A stretch of 64,000 nucleotides of DNA. Source: Catonia carolina. Its lineage: Eukaryota; Arthropoda; Insecta; Hemiptera; Achilidae. The notes beneath the pieces were generated by a model. It was not told where the DNA came from. It did not search any database and saw only the letters and a program-made list of their open reading frames with translations. Below are positions 55,759 through 64,000 of the stretch, in pieces (position 1 is the first letter of the stretch; every line of letters begins with the position of its first letter). The DNA lies in contig JAQMRL010000002.1 of NCBI GenBank assembly GCA_035578175.1, forward strand, positions 77,171,645 to 77,235,644. Reading direction: 5' to 3'. A program made the translations under genes and the position numbers.

Positions 55759-55946
55759 TTTTGTGGGGGTACATCAAAAGCGTTGTTTATTCACAAAAAA
55801 TTCACGACCTGAATCACTTAAAAAACAGGATTAATGAAGCAAAGAGAACCATAACCGAAGAAATGTTAACGAATGTTTGGAGAGAAGTTAAGTATCGTTT
55901 GGACATTTGTCGAATGACTAAGGGCGCACATATTGAAATTTATTAA
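55590..55946 (+). pseudogene. IS630/Tc1/mariner-superfamily transposase C-terminal remnant, block C
   Basis: As in block A: the right arm gives WIGRQGPMLWPPRSPHLTPC with His at the catalytic Asp place, then a frameshift. A 61-codon open end follows (55761-55946, MWGYIKSVVYSQKIHDLNHL to MTKGAHIEIY). A stop (TAA) interrupts the segment before QDGVP. Dead copy. Confidence 0.8.
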
Positions 55947-56212
55947 TTATGTAAAAAAACTGTTTGAGACAACAAATTAGATGAATAAACAACATAAACT
56001 GAAAGTAATTCGGTTTTTCTTTACACCATGTTCGAAACCGCCCATTCTTTTATGATAACCTGTATTTGGTAATTTTACTTGTATTCTATAATTTTTATTA
56101 ATAAATAAAATGTAATTTTGTTTGTATATTTTTTGTTTTGTTTTTCACAATGTACAATATTCTAAGATTTGATATTAATTTATGTTTCTGCAGAAGGTGA
56201 ATGATAAAAAAG

Positions 56213-56290
56213 TGGCTAATCTGTCTGGGTATCGAACACAGGTCCCCTGGTATAGAAGTGAGATGTATTGACAACTATACCATTGAGCCA
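56213..56290 (-). ncRNA. tRNA-derived sequence, block C
   Basis: Identical in the core to 14092-14169, with the same A-box-like and B-box motifs and the CACTTTTTT end. Pseudo-tRNA or SINE head rather than a proven tRNA. Confidence 0.5.
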
Positions 56291-56462
56291 GTTATTTGAT
56301 TAATGTAAAATACTATTTTGTTGCTCTATAATTATGTGTGTAGTGACAAGTGGAGTAGGGTAACAGTTGTCTCTCAACTGGAACGAATGTTTCCAACTAC
56401 AGGACAACCTAGTCAGTCTGCCATGATGTAGCTACTTGGTACAAGTGGTACATTACAAACAA

Positions 56463-56640
56463 ATCTGGTGTGAAATACTCACACGACTTTCTCTTATCAA
56501 TGTAAATAATGAACAATATCACCTGTTTTTAATGAACACCAACCTCTGCAGAGCTTGAATTTCTGGAAAATCAGGAATACCTCTAAACTAGGCTCTGTAG
56601 ATGAAAATGCTTAAAATAATTAATGTAATGTAGGTTTTTC
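56463..56640 (-). repeat. Y-family terminus fragment, block C
   Basis: Paralogue of 14383-14560. Confidence 0.6.
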
Positions 56641-56929
56641 ATTTGCTATAACTTAAAAGGAAACATATTTAACACTTGCAGTCAATATGTGAGCGTATGC
56701 ACGCACACACGCATTGAACAGAAATGAAACACTTTTATTGTTTTAGTTGTTTTTTTAATTTTTATTATACACAAACAGGCCTAATGTAATAGTCTAATAC
56801 ACAGCATCATACTGGAGGCATAAATCTCTTAATTGCTTCAAGAATCTCAAATTGGTAATCAATTCTGTTTCCTAATTAATTAATTAATTCCTTAATTTTA
56901 TAGTTTTACTACTTTGGGAGAATAGGTGT

Positions 56930-58330
56930 AAAATTGAATGTAATGTTTTTGCCTTTTACAGAGCTCAGGGTACTTTTTCATGGCTGGTTTCGTAATCTAC
57001 GCCTTATAAAGGTACCTGATAAAAGTACCATGAGCACTGTAAAAGGCAAAAACATGAAATTCAACTTTCACCAAAAGTAGCAAGACTTTTATTTGAAAAA
57101 GAAAGTTCGTGTACTTTTACTGGAACTTTTCAAACTTTCTGTTTTTCGCCATTTGTAATGCTTTATGGGACGTAGATTACGAATCCAGACATGAAAAAGT
57201 ACCCTGAGCTCTGTAAAAGGCAAAATCATGACCTTCAATTTTTCACCTATTCACCGAAAGTGTTGTTTAGGTGAACAGCCGAAAGGCTGGTTTGAACCTC
57301 TAGAAAAAAATGAGGAGTAATGTGGTTTACCATTGCCTTCCTCACTGAGTTGAAAGAGTATGCTTATCAGCATGCCAGGCCCTCCGAAAAGCACCCACTT
57401 TCCACCCTGAAAATGACATCTTCACTTATTTCAACACAGGGTCTGGCTGTATAGTGAAATCCATAACTCTCAGAGAAGATAACCCTGACTAGTGTCTTTT
57501 ACACCTCTACTTCTTCTGTTCTTAAATAGTTCAGTCATATAATTGGCTGATCATGTGATAAGAAACAGAACTTCTTCTTTTTGTAGCCCTGGAACAAACA
57601 GATCGAGTGCATTTATTTAACACTCCACCTGCCCCTTATGGGCATAGAAAGTAGCAAGATTAATTTTCTATAAGCGTAGTTTTCTAATGCATTATGAGGT
57701 GTAGATTACGAATCCAGCCATGGAAAAGTATCCTGAGCTCTGTAAAAGGCAAAAACATGACATTCAATTTGTCACTTATTTACCGGAAGTAGCAAGAATG
57801 TACTTATTTCATTCAGTAGTTCATGTACTTATTTTGGAAATTTTCTGTATAGGAGAACTTTTCTAATGCTTTATGAGTCGTAGATTACGAATCCAGCCAT
57901 GAAAAAGTATCCTGAGCACTGTAAAAGGCAAAAACATGAGATTCAATTTGTCACCTATTTACCGGAAGTAGCAAGAATATAGTTCATGTACTTATTTTGG
58001 AAATTTTCAATTTTCTCTATAGAAGAACTTTTCTAATGCTTTATGAGTCGTAGATTACGAATCCAGCCATGAAAAAGTACCCTGAGCTCTGTAAAAGGCA
58101 AAAACATGAGATTCAATTTGTCACCTATTTACCGGAAGTAGCAAGAATATAGTTCATGTACTTATTTTGGAAATTTTCTCTATAGAAGAACTTTTCTAAT
58201 GCTTTATGAGTCGTAGATTACGAATCCAGCCATGAAAAAGTATCCTGAGCTCTGTAAAAGGTAAAAACATGACATTCAATTTGTCACCTATTCACGTAGG
58301 AATAGGCAAGAAAGTAGCAAGACTTTACTT
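56930..58330. repeat. Minisatellite-like tandem array, block C
   Basis: About seven units of 157-180 bp, marked by CATGAAAAAGTAYCCTGAGC near 57190, 57725, 57900, 58072 and 58229 plus two partial units at the left. Two or so more units than block A. The last three are the most alike. Confidence 0.78.
57263..57650 (-). mobile_element. W-family retroposon inside the minisatellite, block C
   Basis: Paralogue of 15183-15577, with a small deletion after CCTCTAG that removes the TTTTACTAAGTAA part. Confidence 0.75.
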
Positions 58331-58588
58331 CATGTACTTATTTAAGGAACATTTCCATTTAGATCAGTTGAAAAGAATGACATACAGTGCATTCTTTATC
58401 GTGCATTGAATACTGCCCGTCCCCAAGCTTTGTCCAGCTGCGGAATGAAAGGGAAAGACGAAGTAACAGCCTGCTGTTACGTCATAACATTGTACTAATC
58501 ATCTCATTGCTCTTCGCTGGGCAGTGGGGCGACATACGTGGGTGTTGTTTTGACTATTCGCTGTAGACGGCGACACACAATATATGTA

Positions 58589-59831
58589 CAGTTGAGGCGT
58601 TGTTAGTTTGCTCCTACTGTCAACAAACAAAAGCCACCTACTACAGGGTGCACGCTAGAGTCTACGACTTTACGGATGTCGTATTCCTATTAAGTTAACT
58701 ATTTTTACTTTCTCTTGCCTATATGAATATATAGGAAAGAAAGTATTGTTTTCATGTCGATTTTTTAAAATCGAGTTTTCACCGGATCTATACGTTTTCA
58801 GACCCCCTGAACCCAAAAAACATGTTTTTAGCGATTGGTCTGTGTGTGTGTGTGTGTGTGTGTGTGAACAGAATATCTCGAAGAACGGAACATTGTACGA
58901 ACTTGAAACTTTAAACTTAAGTTACATACCACTACCGGACCCGATACGAACATTTTCATCAAAATCGGTCAACCGGAAGTAGTAGTTTATTCGTGTAATT
59001 TTTCACTTTTTTGCGATTTTCTCAAAAACTGGTCCTACGATTTTTTTAAAAATCGCCTAGTTTACTCAATTATTTATTCTCTACAAGATAGGGTAGGCGC
59101 AATGTTTGCTGAAATTCTTGGTGAGGGTGTTTTCTCGTAAAAACGTTGTTTTTTTTAATATTACGGCTTTAATATGCCTTTTAGCGCAACAATTTATATA
59201 ATAAAAATTGTAGAGAATTTAAAATCCTACAACTTTATTTCAAACATTTTTTTGTATAACGCTTAGTTTAGTGGTAATTTGCGATTTTCTGTTTTTATCT
59301 CACGAAAATGTGTGAAAAATCGATTTTTTTAAAGATTTCGGCCTTAGTATGCATTTTACGACAAAAGTGTATATAATTAAATTTATAGAAAATTAAAAGA
59401 TCTACAACTTTTATTGAGAGCATTTTTCTCCACGAGCCTAGTTTAGTGATAAAGAGTGATTTTCCGTATTTTTAAGTCAAACTGAGGTCGATTTTCATTA
59501 TGGGTCTTTCACTCATGATTAAAATTAGGTGATGTTTATTGCCATTAGTTTTTTGTTTATTTCTAATGTTAGGATTATTGTTTATTATTTACATAGGCAA
59601 GAGAAAGTTGTGTGAGTGTTTCACACCAGAGTTTTTAAATTATAAGTACTTAAAAGTACTAAAAACATCAGTCATGATATGATGTAGGCCTAACAATTTC
59701 ATTTATAAAAATGCTTTTGAAAGTATTTTGTTGTTAGTTTTTAATCAGCGTATACACATTTTGATATAATACGTATGCTCAGTGACGTCATTGTTTGTTT
59801 AAATTAGGAGCAAACTAAGAGAGGCTGGACT
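58589..59831. mobile_element. X-family MITE, copy 3 (interrupted by Y)
   Basis: Left part 58589-58705 and right part 59633-59831 match 8363-8704. The ends are CAGTTGAGGCGTTGTTAG and GGCTGGACT near TA dinucleotides. Confidence 0.8.
58706..59630 (+). repeat. Y-family copy, full length, nested in X
   Basis: About 925 bp. The uninterrupted X reads CTATTTTTTAAATTATAAG (about 8471). Here CTATTTTT is followed by ACTTTCTCTTGCC and the end CACACCAGAG is followed by TTTTTAAATTATAAG, so the target was a T-run with a duplication of about 5 T. (GT)11 at about 58842. Two internal units of about 190 bp are recognisable. Confidence 0.85.
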
Positions 59832-59944
59832 ACTACAAACATAATACAAGTAAAATGTTACTACTACTAACACAATCAATCTCTCACAGTAGTAGTGACG
59901 TAATGCATACCTCTCAGCTGCACAAAGCTTGGCAACGGGCAGTA

Positions 59945-60257
59945 ACTCACAATATAATATTTAAATGGACTGTGGCATTGCGTTTGATTGAAGAGAAATA
60001 AAAACACTTGATTTGTTGGTTAAGAGATTTATTTTGTATTTATCATATTCATCTCATGTTTCCATTGGTTTTGCAATAAATAAATTTGTTTCTTCACTTT
60101 TAAGAAAAACCAAAACTTGCAGCGTTATTTATATGATGAAATGTTCAAATAATATAATATAGACAATGAATATAGATGAAATGATACAATATAATATTTA
60201 TAAATGGTTTTGATGAAGTTGATGTTAATATATTGAGTGAGTTCGTACTTAGTAATG
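59945..60257. other. AT-rich sequence, no gene seen
   Basis: Continues from the empty-site flank. No ORF or recognised repeat. Confidence 0.5.
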
Positions 60258-60654
60258 CTTGCCCAAAACGGGCAGGTGGAGTGTTATTTTAATTGCACTC
60301 TATCTGGTCCATGGCTAAAAAAATAGTTCTGTTTCTTATTACATGGTCTGCTAATCATATGGCTGAATCATTTAAGAACAGAAGAGGTAGAGGTGTACTG
60401 TGACACTATTCAGAGTTATCTCCTCTGAGAGTAATGAATTTCACTATGCAGCCAGACCCTGTGGTGAATGAAGTGAAGGTGTCATTTGCAGAGTGGAAAG
60501 TGAGTGCTTTTCGGAGGGCCTGGCATGCTGATAAGCATACTCTTTCAACTCAGCGAGGAAGGCAATTGTACACCACCTTACTCCTCGTTTTTACTAAGTA
60601 AAACCTCTAGAGGTTCAAACCAGCCTCTACAGGCTGTTGACCTAAACAGCAACA
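60258..60654 (+). mobile_element. W-family retroposon with 11-bp TSD
   Basis: ACTTAGTAATG on both sides (60247-60257, 60655-60665). Starts CTTGCCCAAAACGGGCAGG and ends GACCTAAACAGCAACA. Confidence 0.88.
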
Positions 60655-60665
60655 ACTTAGTAATG

Positions 60666-61045
60666 AATGAATAATGATTTGTTTTTAAATATTTTTTTCG
60701 TTGCCTAGCAACACACATTGTTTGATTTTAGAATTTAGATCAGCTGGATTGTAAATATTTATAAAATAAAAATTGTAAACATTAAAAGTATGGCTGGACA
60801 TAGGTAACATGGACACTTACTAACACAACCTCAACTTACCATCCACACAACTATTTCTACCAAGATGAATAGGAAAACAGACAATATACAAAATCTATAC
60901 ACAGTAAAATTTTATTAAAACAATAATGTACAAACTCAAGTTATTAAAGTTTCCAATACTTTTAATATAATTGATAAAAGTAATACAAACATACATGATT
61001 AGTCATGAATTGTTTTTTTTCTTTGACTAGTCGTACTTTTGAAAA
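60666..61045. other. A/C paralogous flank, no gene seen
   Basis: 60800-61045 matches 16025-16275, including TAGTCATGAATTG and GACTAGTCGTACTTTTGAAA. Confidence 0.55.
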
Positions 61046-61275
61046 TACAGTAGAGCGTCGATAATCCGAAAGTCAAAAATTCGAATCGTCAAAAATCCGA
61101 CGCCATCTGAGTATTTTTTTGATATTTTGATTTGGGTGAGAAAGGTAACATGTTTTATAACTTTTATTTTAGAACAATATGTTTTCTGTAAACGAATGAG
61201 CGAGGCTTAAACAAATCACGCAACCAAAAATATGAAAGTTTTTAAAGTAAGATTTCAGTGATTTCTTCTTCTTCT

Positions 61276-61905
61276 TTAAGTGCCGTGTCCTCCTAGAACA
61301 TTGGCGATCAGTCGCATGACCTTCACTCTGTCCACAGCCAACCGAAATAGTGTCGTGGTGCTCACCCCGTACCACTGGCGAAGGTTCCTAAGCCAGGACG
61401 TTCTCCTACGTCCGGGGCCGCGCGTCCCCTGTATCTTCCCCTGGATGATCACATGCAGCATTCCATATTTCGGATTTCTCATCACGTAGGCAAAGTACTC
61501 TAATTTCCTTCTTTTTATGATATTAAGCACTTCTTTTGCTTTGTTTAGCCGCTGCATTACCACTTGATTCGTCACTCTGTCCATCCACGATATCCTCAAC
61601 ATTCTGCGGTAAGCCCACATTTCGAAAGCCTCAATCCTCCTGCACATTGCTTCTGTGAGGGTCCATGCTTCCATCCCATAGAACAAAATGCTAAACACAT
61701 AACAGCGCAATAAGCGTATTCGCAGCGCAAGTTTCAACTCTCTACTTGTTAGTACCCTTTGCATTTTCCTAAATGATGTTCTCGCCTGCTCTATTCTGCA
61801 TTTAATCTCCTGCGACAAGTCCCACTCCGCGTTCACCCAGCAGCCCAAATACTTGCATGCCTGCACTCTTCGCACTATGTCCCCATCTATCACAATATCT
61901 GCCAA
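61276..61905 (-). pseudogene. LINE ORF2 C-terminal part, 5'-truncated
   Basis: A 209-codon frame: CKYLGCWVNAEWDLSQEI, then RTSFRKMQRVLTSRELKL, YVFSILFYGMEAWTLTEA, RRIEAFEMWAYRRMLRISWM, KRRKLEYFAYVMRN and GPGRRRTSWLRNLRQWYGVS. These are the thumb and C-terminal motifs of non-LTR retrotransposon reverse transcriptases (YLG, YGMEAW, RR...GH-like, GxRRxxWLxN). The RT core is missing. It ends in ...GGHGT-stop and then a short AAGAAGAAG tail. It differs from the family at 34545-35630. The frame is open, so insertion is probably recent. Confidence 0.88.
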
Positions 61906-62102
61906 GTTCAGTGATTTAGTAAGGTTTATAGTGAACCTTTTGTTTAACTGTACATAGTTTTTTGTTTGTTTTCAATTTAATATACAGTATAATACTGCAT
62001 ATACAGTAAAATACAGACTGTAGTTTTATTATTTTACTCTACCCTTTGCATTGCTACACAGAACACACTAGGCTTAGTTTGTTCATTAAACGCAACTAAA
62101 TA

Positions 62103-62916
62103 GTGTAACCTCAGAAATCCGAACTAATTGGGGCCTACCCCTGTTCGGATTCCGGAAAATTCGGATTATGCGGGGCACTTGGTAATTTACCTTTACCATT
62201 CCAAATAAAGAAGGCTATGAAATGTGGGTGGCCCTTTCAGACCCTGCCCACACAATTGTGTTGGTCAGAATCAAGTTCCAACCCACACGATTGTGTGGGT
62301 ATAGTATAAACTGTTTAAAATATAAACAAAACACTTTCTAGACCCCAGACCTGTACGCATCGCTTATCCACTCGTTCAGCAGATTCCTGGATGCGAAGAA
62401 ACCGAAGAAAACTGTCTTCAAGAATGGTTTGCAGATGACGCCGCCGGTAATCAATATTTAGGCGATGGCGCTATTGTTTCAATGGTCCAGGAACAAGACC
62501 AAAATAATGCCGCAGTCAAAGAAAGCGAAGAAGAGAACGTCTCGACTGATGTTATTTCACATGCAGATGCCACTAGTGCACTTGAAGTTGCTCTGCGCTA
62601 CGTAGAACAGCATGCTGCCGCTACCCTGACGGACGTGATGTTTATGCGACGCTGGCGCAACATCGCCGCTTCAAGCAGGATTACTTCCTTGCGTCAGAAG
62701 AAGATAACCGATTTTGTTCCAACCAATTAAGGTGACGTATTCATTATAAAATATCAACTAAAATGTTCAAATAAATATTAAATTCATTTCTGATTTGTAA
62801 TTAGTATAACTTTCCATCACTTTTCAAGAGTAGAATTTTTTAGCTTATTTCAAAATTGGTGTTCGGATTATCCGAAATTTCGGATTTTAGGGGTTCGGAT
62901 TTCTGAGGTAACACTG
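62103..62916. mobile_element. Inner Tigger-like element
   Basis: The inverted ends GTGTAACCTCAGAAATCCGA and, from the right, CAGTGTTACCTCAGAAATCC are flanked by TA (62101-62102, 62917-62918). Nested in 61048-63081. Carries a Tigger transposase C-terminus. 814 bp, so deleted inside. Confidence 0.83.
62326..62730 (+). pseudogene. Tigger-type transposase C-terminal fragment
   Basis: Open from about 62326: VQQIPGCEETEENCLQEWFA, DDAAGNQYLGDGAIVSMVQE, then ATSALEVALRYVEQHA, LTDVMFMRRWRNIAASSR and LRQKKITDFV, ending PTN. The acidic linker, the A..AL..a..YVEQ segment and the terminal KQxxITDFF-type motif are typical of Tigger/jerky-type transposases. The first ATG is at 62482, but homology begins earlier, so this is a truncated remnant. 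Confidence 0.82.
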
Positions 62917-63236
62917 TATAGTAAGTACAGAGAAGTTTTTATTTTTATTTATTCCAACCTTTTTAAAATGCTTAACTATTAACCTAAGTGGTATTTCTAG
63001 AACTTTTTTCAAAAACGTGAACAAATCGGTAATCCGAACTACCTTTGGTCCCAATTGCTTCGGATTTTCGACTCTCTACTGTAAATAAAATCAACACCAT
63101 CAAAGTCACTTAATAATTATGCAAGACAAATATTGAAATTAATTTATACAATTTGATGAGATTTTTCCTAAACATTATCAGCAATTACCAAAGAATTAAT
63201 GTTTGTTTAAAATTATTAAATAATTTTATATAATAT

Positions 63237-63911
63237 TGTGACAATATCGAAGGCATGGTTCGCGAAGTTTCTAGTAAAATGTTCATGAAATGGTAAAGAG
63301 TAGATAATAGAGTGAAAAAGTAACAATAGGGAATAGAAAGTAACAATAAAAGTATACCTATTTATAAAACGTTATTGTTGTACAACTATTTATGAACAGG
63401 TCGGCCTGTAACAACTTTTATTCTATTTACAATAAGATCTATTGTTGACTTGTTTACAATAGATATTTCTAGCACTCATTTAAAAAGGGTTTTTTTGTAC
63501 TTTATTATGTGTATCGAAGTTCGGTGTTTTTCGGGAAGATTCTTTTTTGATTCACTAAATAAAGAGACCCCCGAGCGCGGTCAGGGAGTTAGTATTCGTT
63601 TGATCTTTGACGAGTGACTGTCAGGCGTTATATCAGGTTAACGGTTCCGAGTTATTGTTATACTGTCTTTGTGTGTGTGTGTGTGTGTCGTGTAAAGTTA
63701 TTGTGTATCTGTATTAAACTCAGTTTTCATTTAGTATGTGTATTCTATAAAATTGATTGCAAGTAGTGCTAAGTAAACTATTAAGTTATTGATTGTTTAT
63801 TATTTATTTTATAAATCTTTTAGTGTAATAAATATTTGTAATTGTAAACTTAAGTGTATTAATTATTTAATTACCTAGATCCTGAAACGGACCTTAGCGA
63901 TAAGTGTCACA
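63237..63911. mobile_element. Probable solo LTR
   Basis: Starts TGTGACAATATCG and ends GATAAGTGTCACA, that is TG...CA with a short inverted repeat TGTGACA/TGTCACA. ATAT flanks both sides (63233-63236, 63912-63915). Contains AATAAA at about 63559 and a (GT)11 run at about 63671. 675 bp and no adjacent internal region, so a solo LTR is likely. Family not determined. Confidence 0.6.
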
Positions 63912-63927
63912 ATATATTATAAAAAAA

Positions 63928-64000
63928 TCTGGTGTGAAACGCTCACACAACTTTCTCTTGCCAATGCAAATAATTAACAGTAGACCTAACAATAGTAATA
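63928..64000 (-). repeat. Y-family terminus running off the window
   Basis: TCTGGTGTGAAACGCTCACA, then ACTTTCTCTTGCCAATGC: the 3' end of a minus-orientation Y. Confidence 0.8.

Larger units (their letters stand above)
58413..59942. mobile_element. TA-target DNA transposon carrying nested X and Y
   Basis: The inverted ends CTGCCCGTCCCCAAGCTTTG and, from the right, CTGCCCGTTGCCAAGCTTTG continue as GTCCAGCTG / TGCAGCTG. TA is duplicated (58411-58412, 59943-59944). Block A keeps the empty site GAATAACTCAC (about 16005). Only about 280 bp is its own sequence. The rest is an X element holding a Y element. No transposase. Confidence 0.9.
61048..63081. mobile_element. Tigger/pogo-like element at the same TA site as 16276-16815
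   Basis: The inverted ends CAGTAGAGCGTCGATAATCC and, from the right, CAGTAGAGAGTCGAAAATCC are flanked by TA (61046-61047, 63082-63083). It is internally filled with a LINE end and a second Tigger-like element. The flanks are paralogous to those of 16276-16815, yet the interior is unrelated. Confidence 0.87.
46105..63235 (+). repeat. Segmental duplication block C (direct paralogue of 4806-16990)
   Basis: See block A. Block C is longer because of S with Y (51588-53788), the nested element at 58413-59942, W at 60258-60654 and the larger Tigger-like element at 61048-63081. Confidence 0.82.

Noticed and set aside
58413..59942. Interpretation as a single composite element X plus Y with one set of ends
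   Set aside because: Uninserted X (8363-8704) and the empty block A site show three separate insertions.

Overview
The window is an AT-rich, repeat-saturated stretch of a eukaryotic genome. I infer an arthropod, most likely an insect. The grounds are the transposon mix (hAT, Tc1/mariner, pogo/Tigger, PIF/Harbinger, Merlin and piggyBac-like elements plus non-LTR retroposons), tRNA-derived SINEs, and single-exon-coding C2H2 zinc-finger genes with a splice acceptor directly before the ATG. Hemiptera is only a guess, from the look of the SINE body.

The only intact protein-coding genes I can support are three paralogous multi-C2H2 zinc-finger genes: ZNF-A (8892-10415, +, 12 fingers), ZNF-B (22428-23615, -, 8 fingers) and ZNF-C (49786-50889, +, 7 fingers). 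They share an unusual Cys/His-rich N-terminal region of about 175 residues. ZNF-B and ZNF-C differ at only about three residues there, but their finger arrays differ in number and in the DNA-contact positions.

The genes sit in segmental duplications. Block A (about 4.8-17.0 kb) is a direct paralogue of block C (about 46.1-63.2 kb). Block B (about 19.3-26.3 kb) is an inverted copy. B and its inner flank form the left arm (about 19.3-31.3 kb) of an interrupted palindrome whose right arm is about 40.0-54.9 kb. In the middle (32.8-37.9 kb) lies a long foldback element also present at 1-4.4 kb. Because the copies can be compared base by base, many transposons can be delimited by their empty sites.

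Layout. 1-4.4 kb: foldback element Z with a hAT element inserted. 4.4-8.8 kb: X, Y, W and V repeats and a candidate 5' UTR exon. 8.9-10.4 kb: ZNF-A. 11.1-17 kb: Tigger-like element, decayed ORF, palindromic transposase fragment, tRNA-like sequence, minisatellite and a Tigger MITE. 17-19.3 kb: repeats. 19.3-24.1 kb: inverted copy with ZNF-B. 24.1-31.5 kb: W, Y and SINE repeats. 31.5-32.7 kb: Merlin remnant and W. 32.8-38.2 kb: Z with a LINE fragment and hairpin V. 38.5-41.7 kb: polypyrimidine tract and Harbinger remnant. 42-48.5 kb: Y clusters and a Tc1-like element. 48.5-51 kb: ZNF-C. 51-63.9 kb: nested transposons and a solo LTR.

I used letter names for repeat families I could not classify (V, W, X, Y, Z, U, S, P). 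All boundaries were read by eye from alignments between copies. Those backed by target-site duplications are accurate to a base or two, and the others to a few tens of bases.
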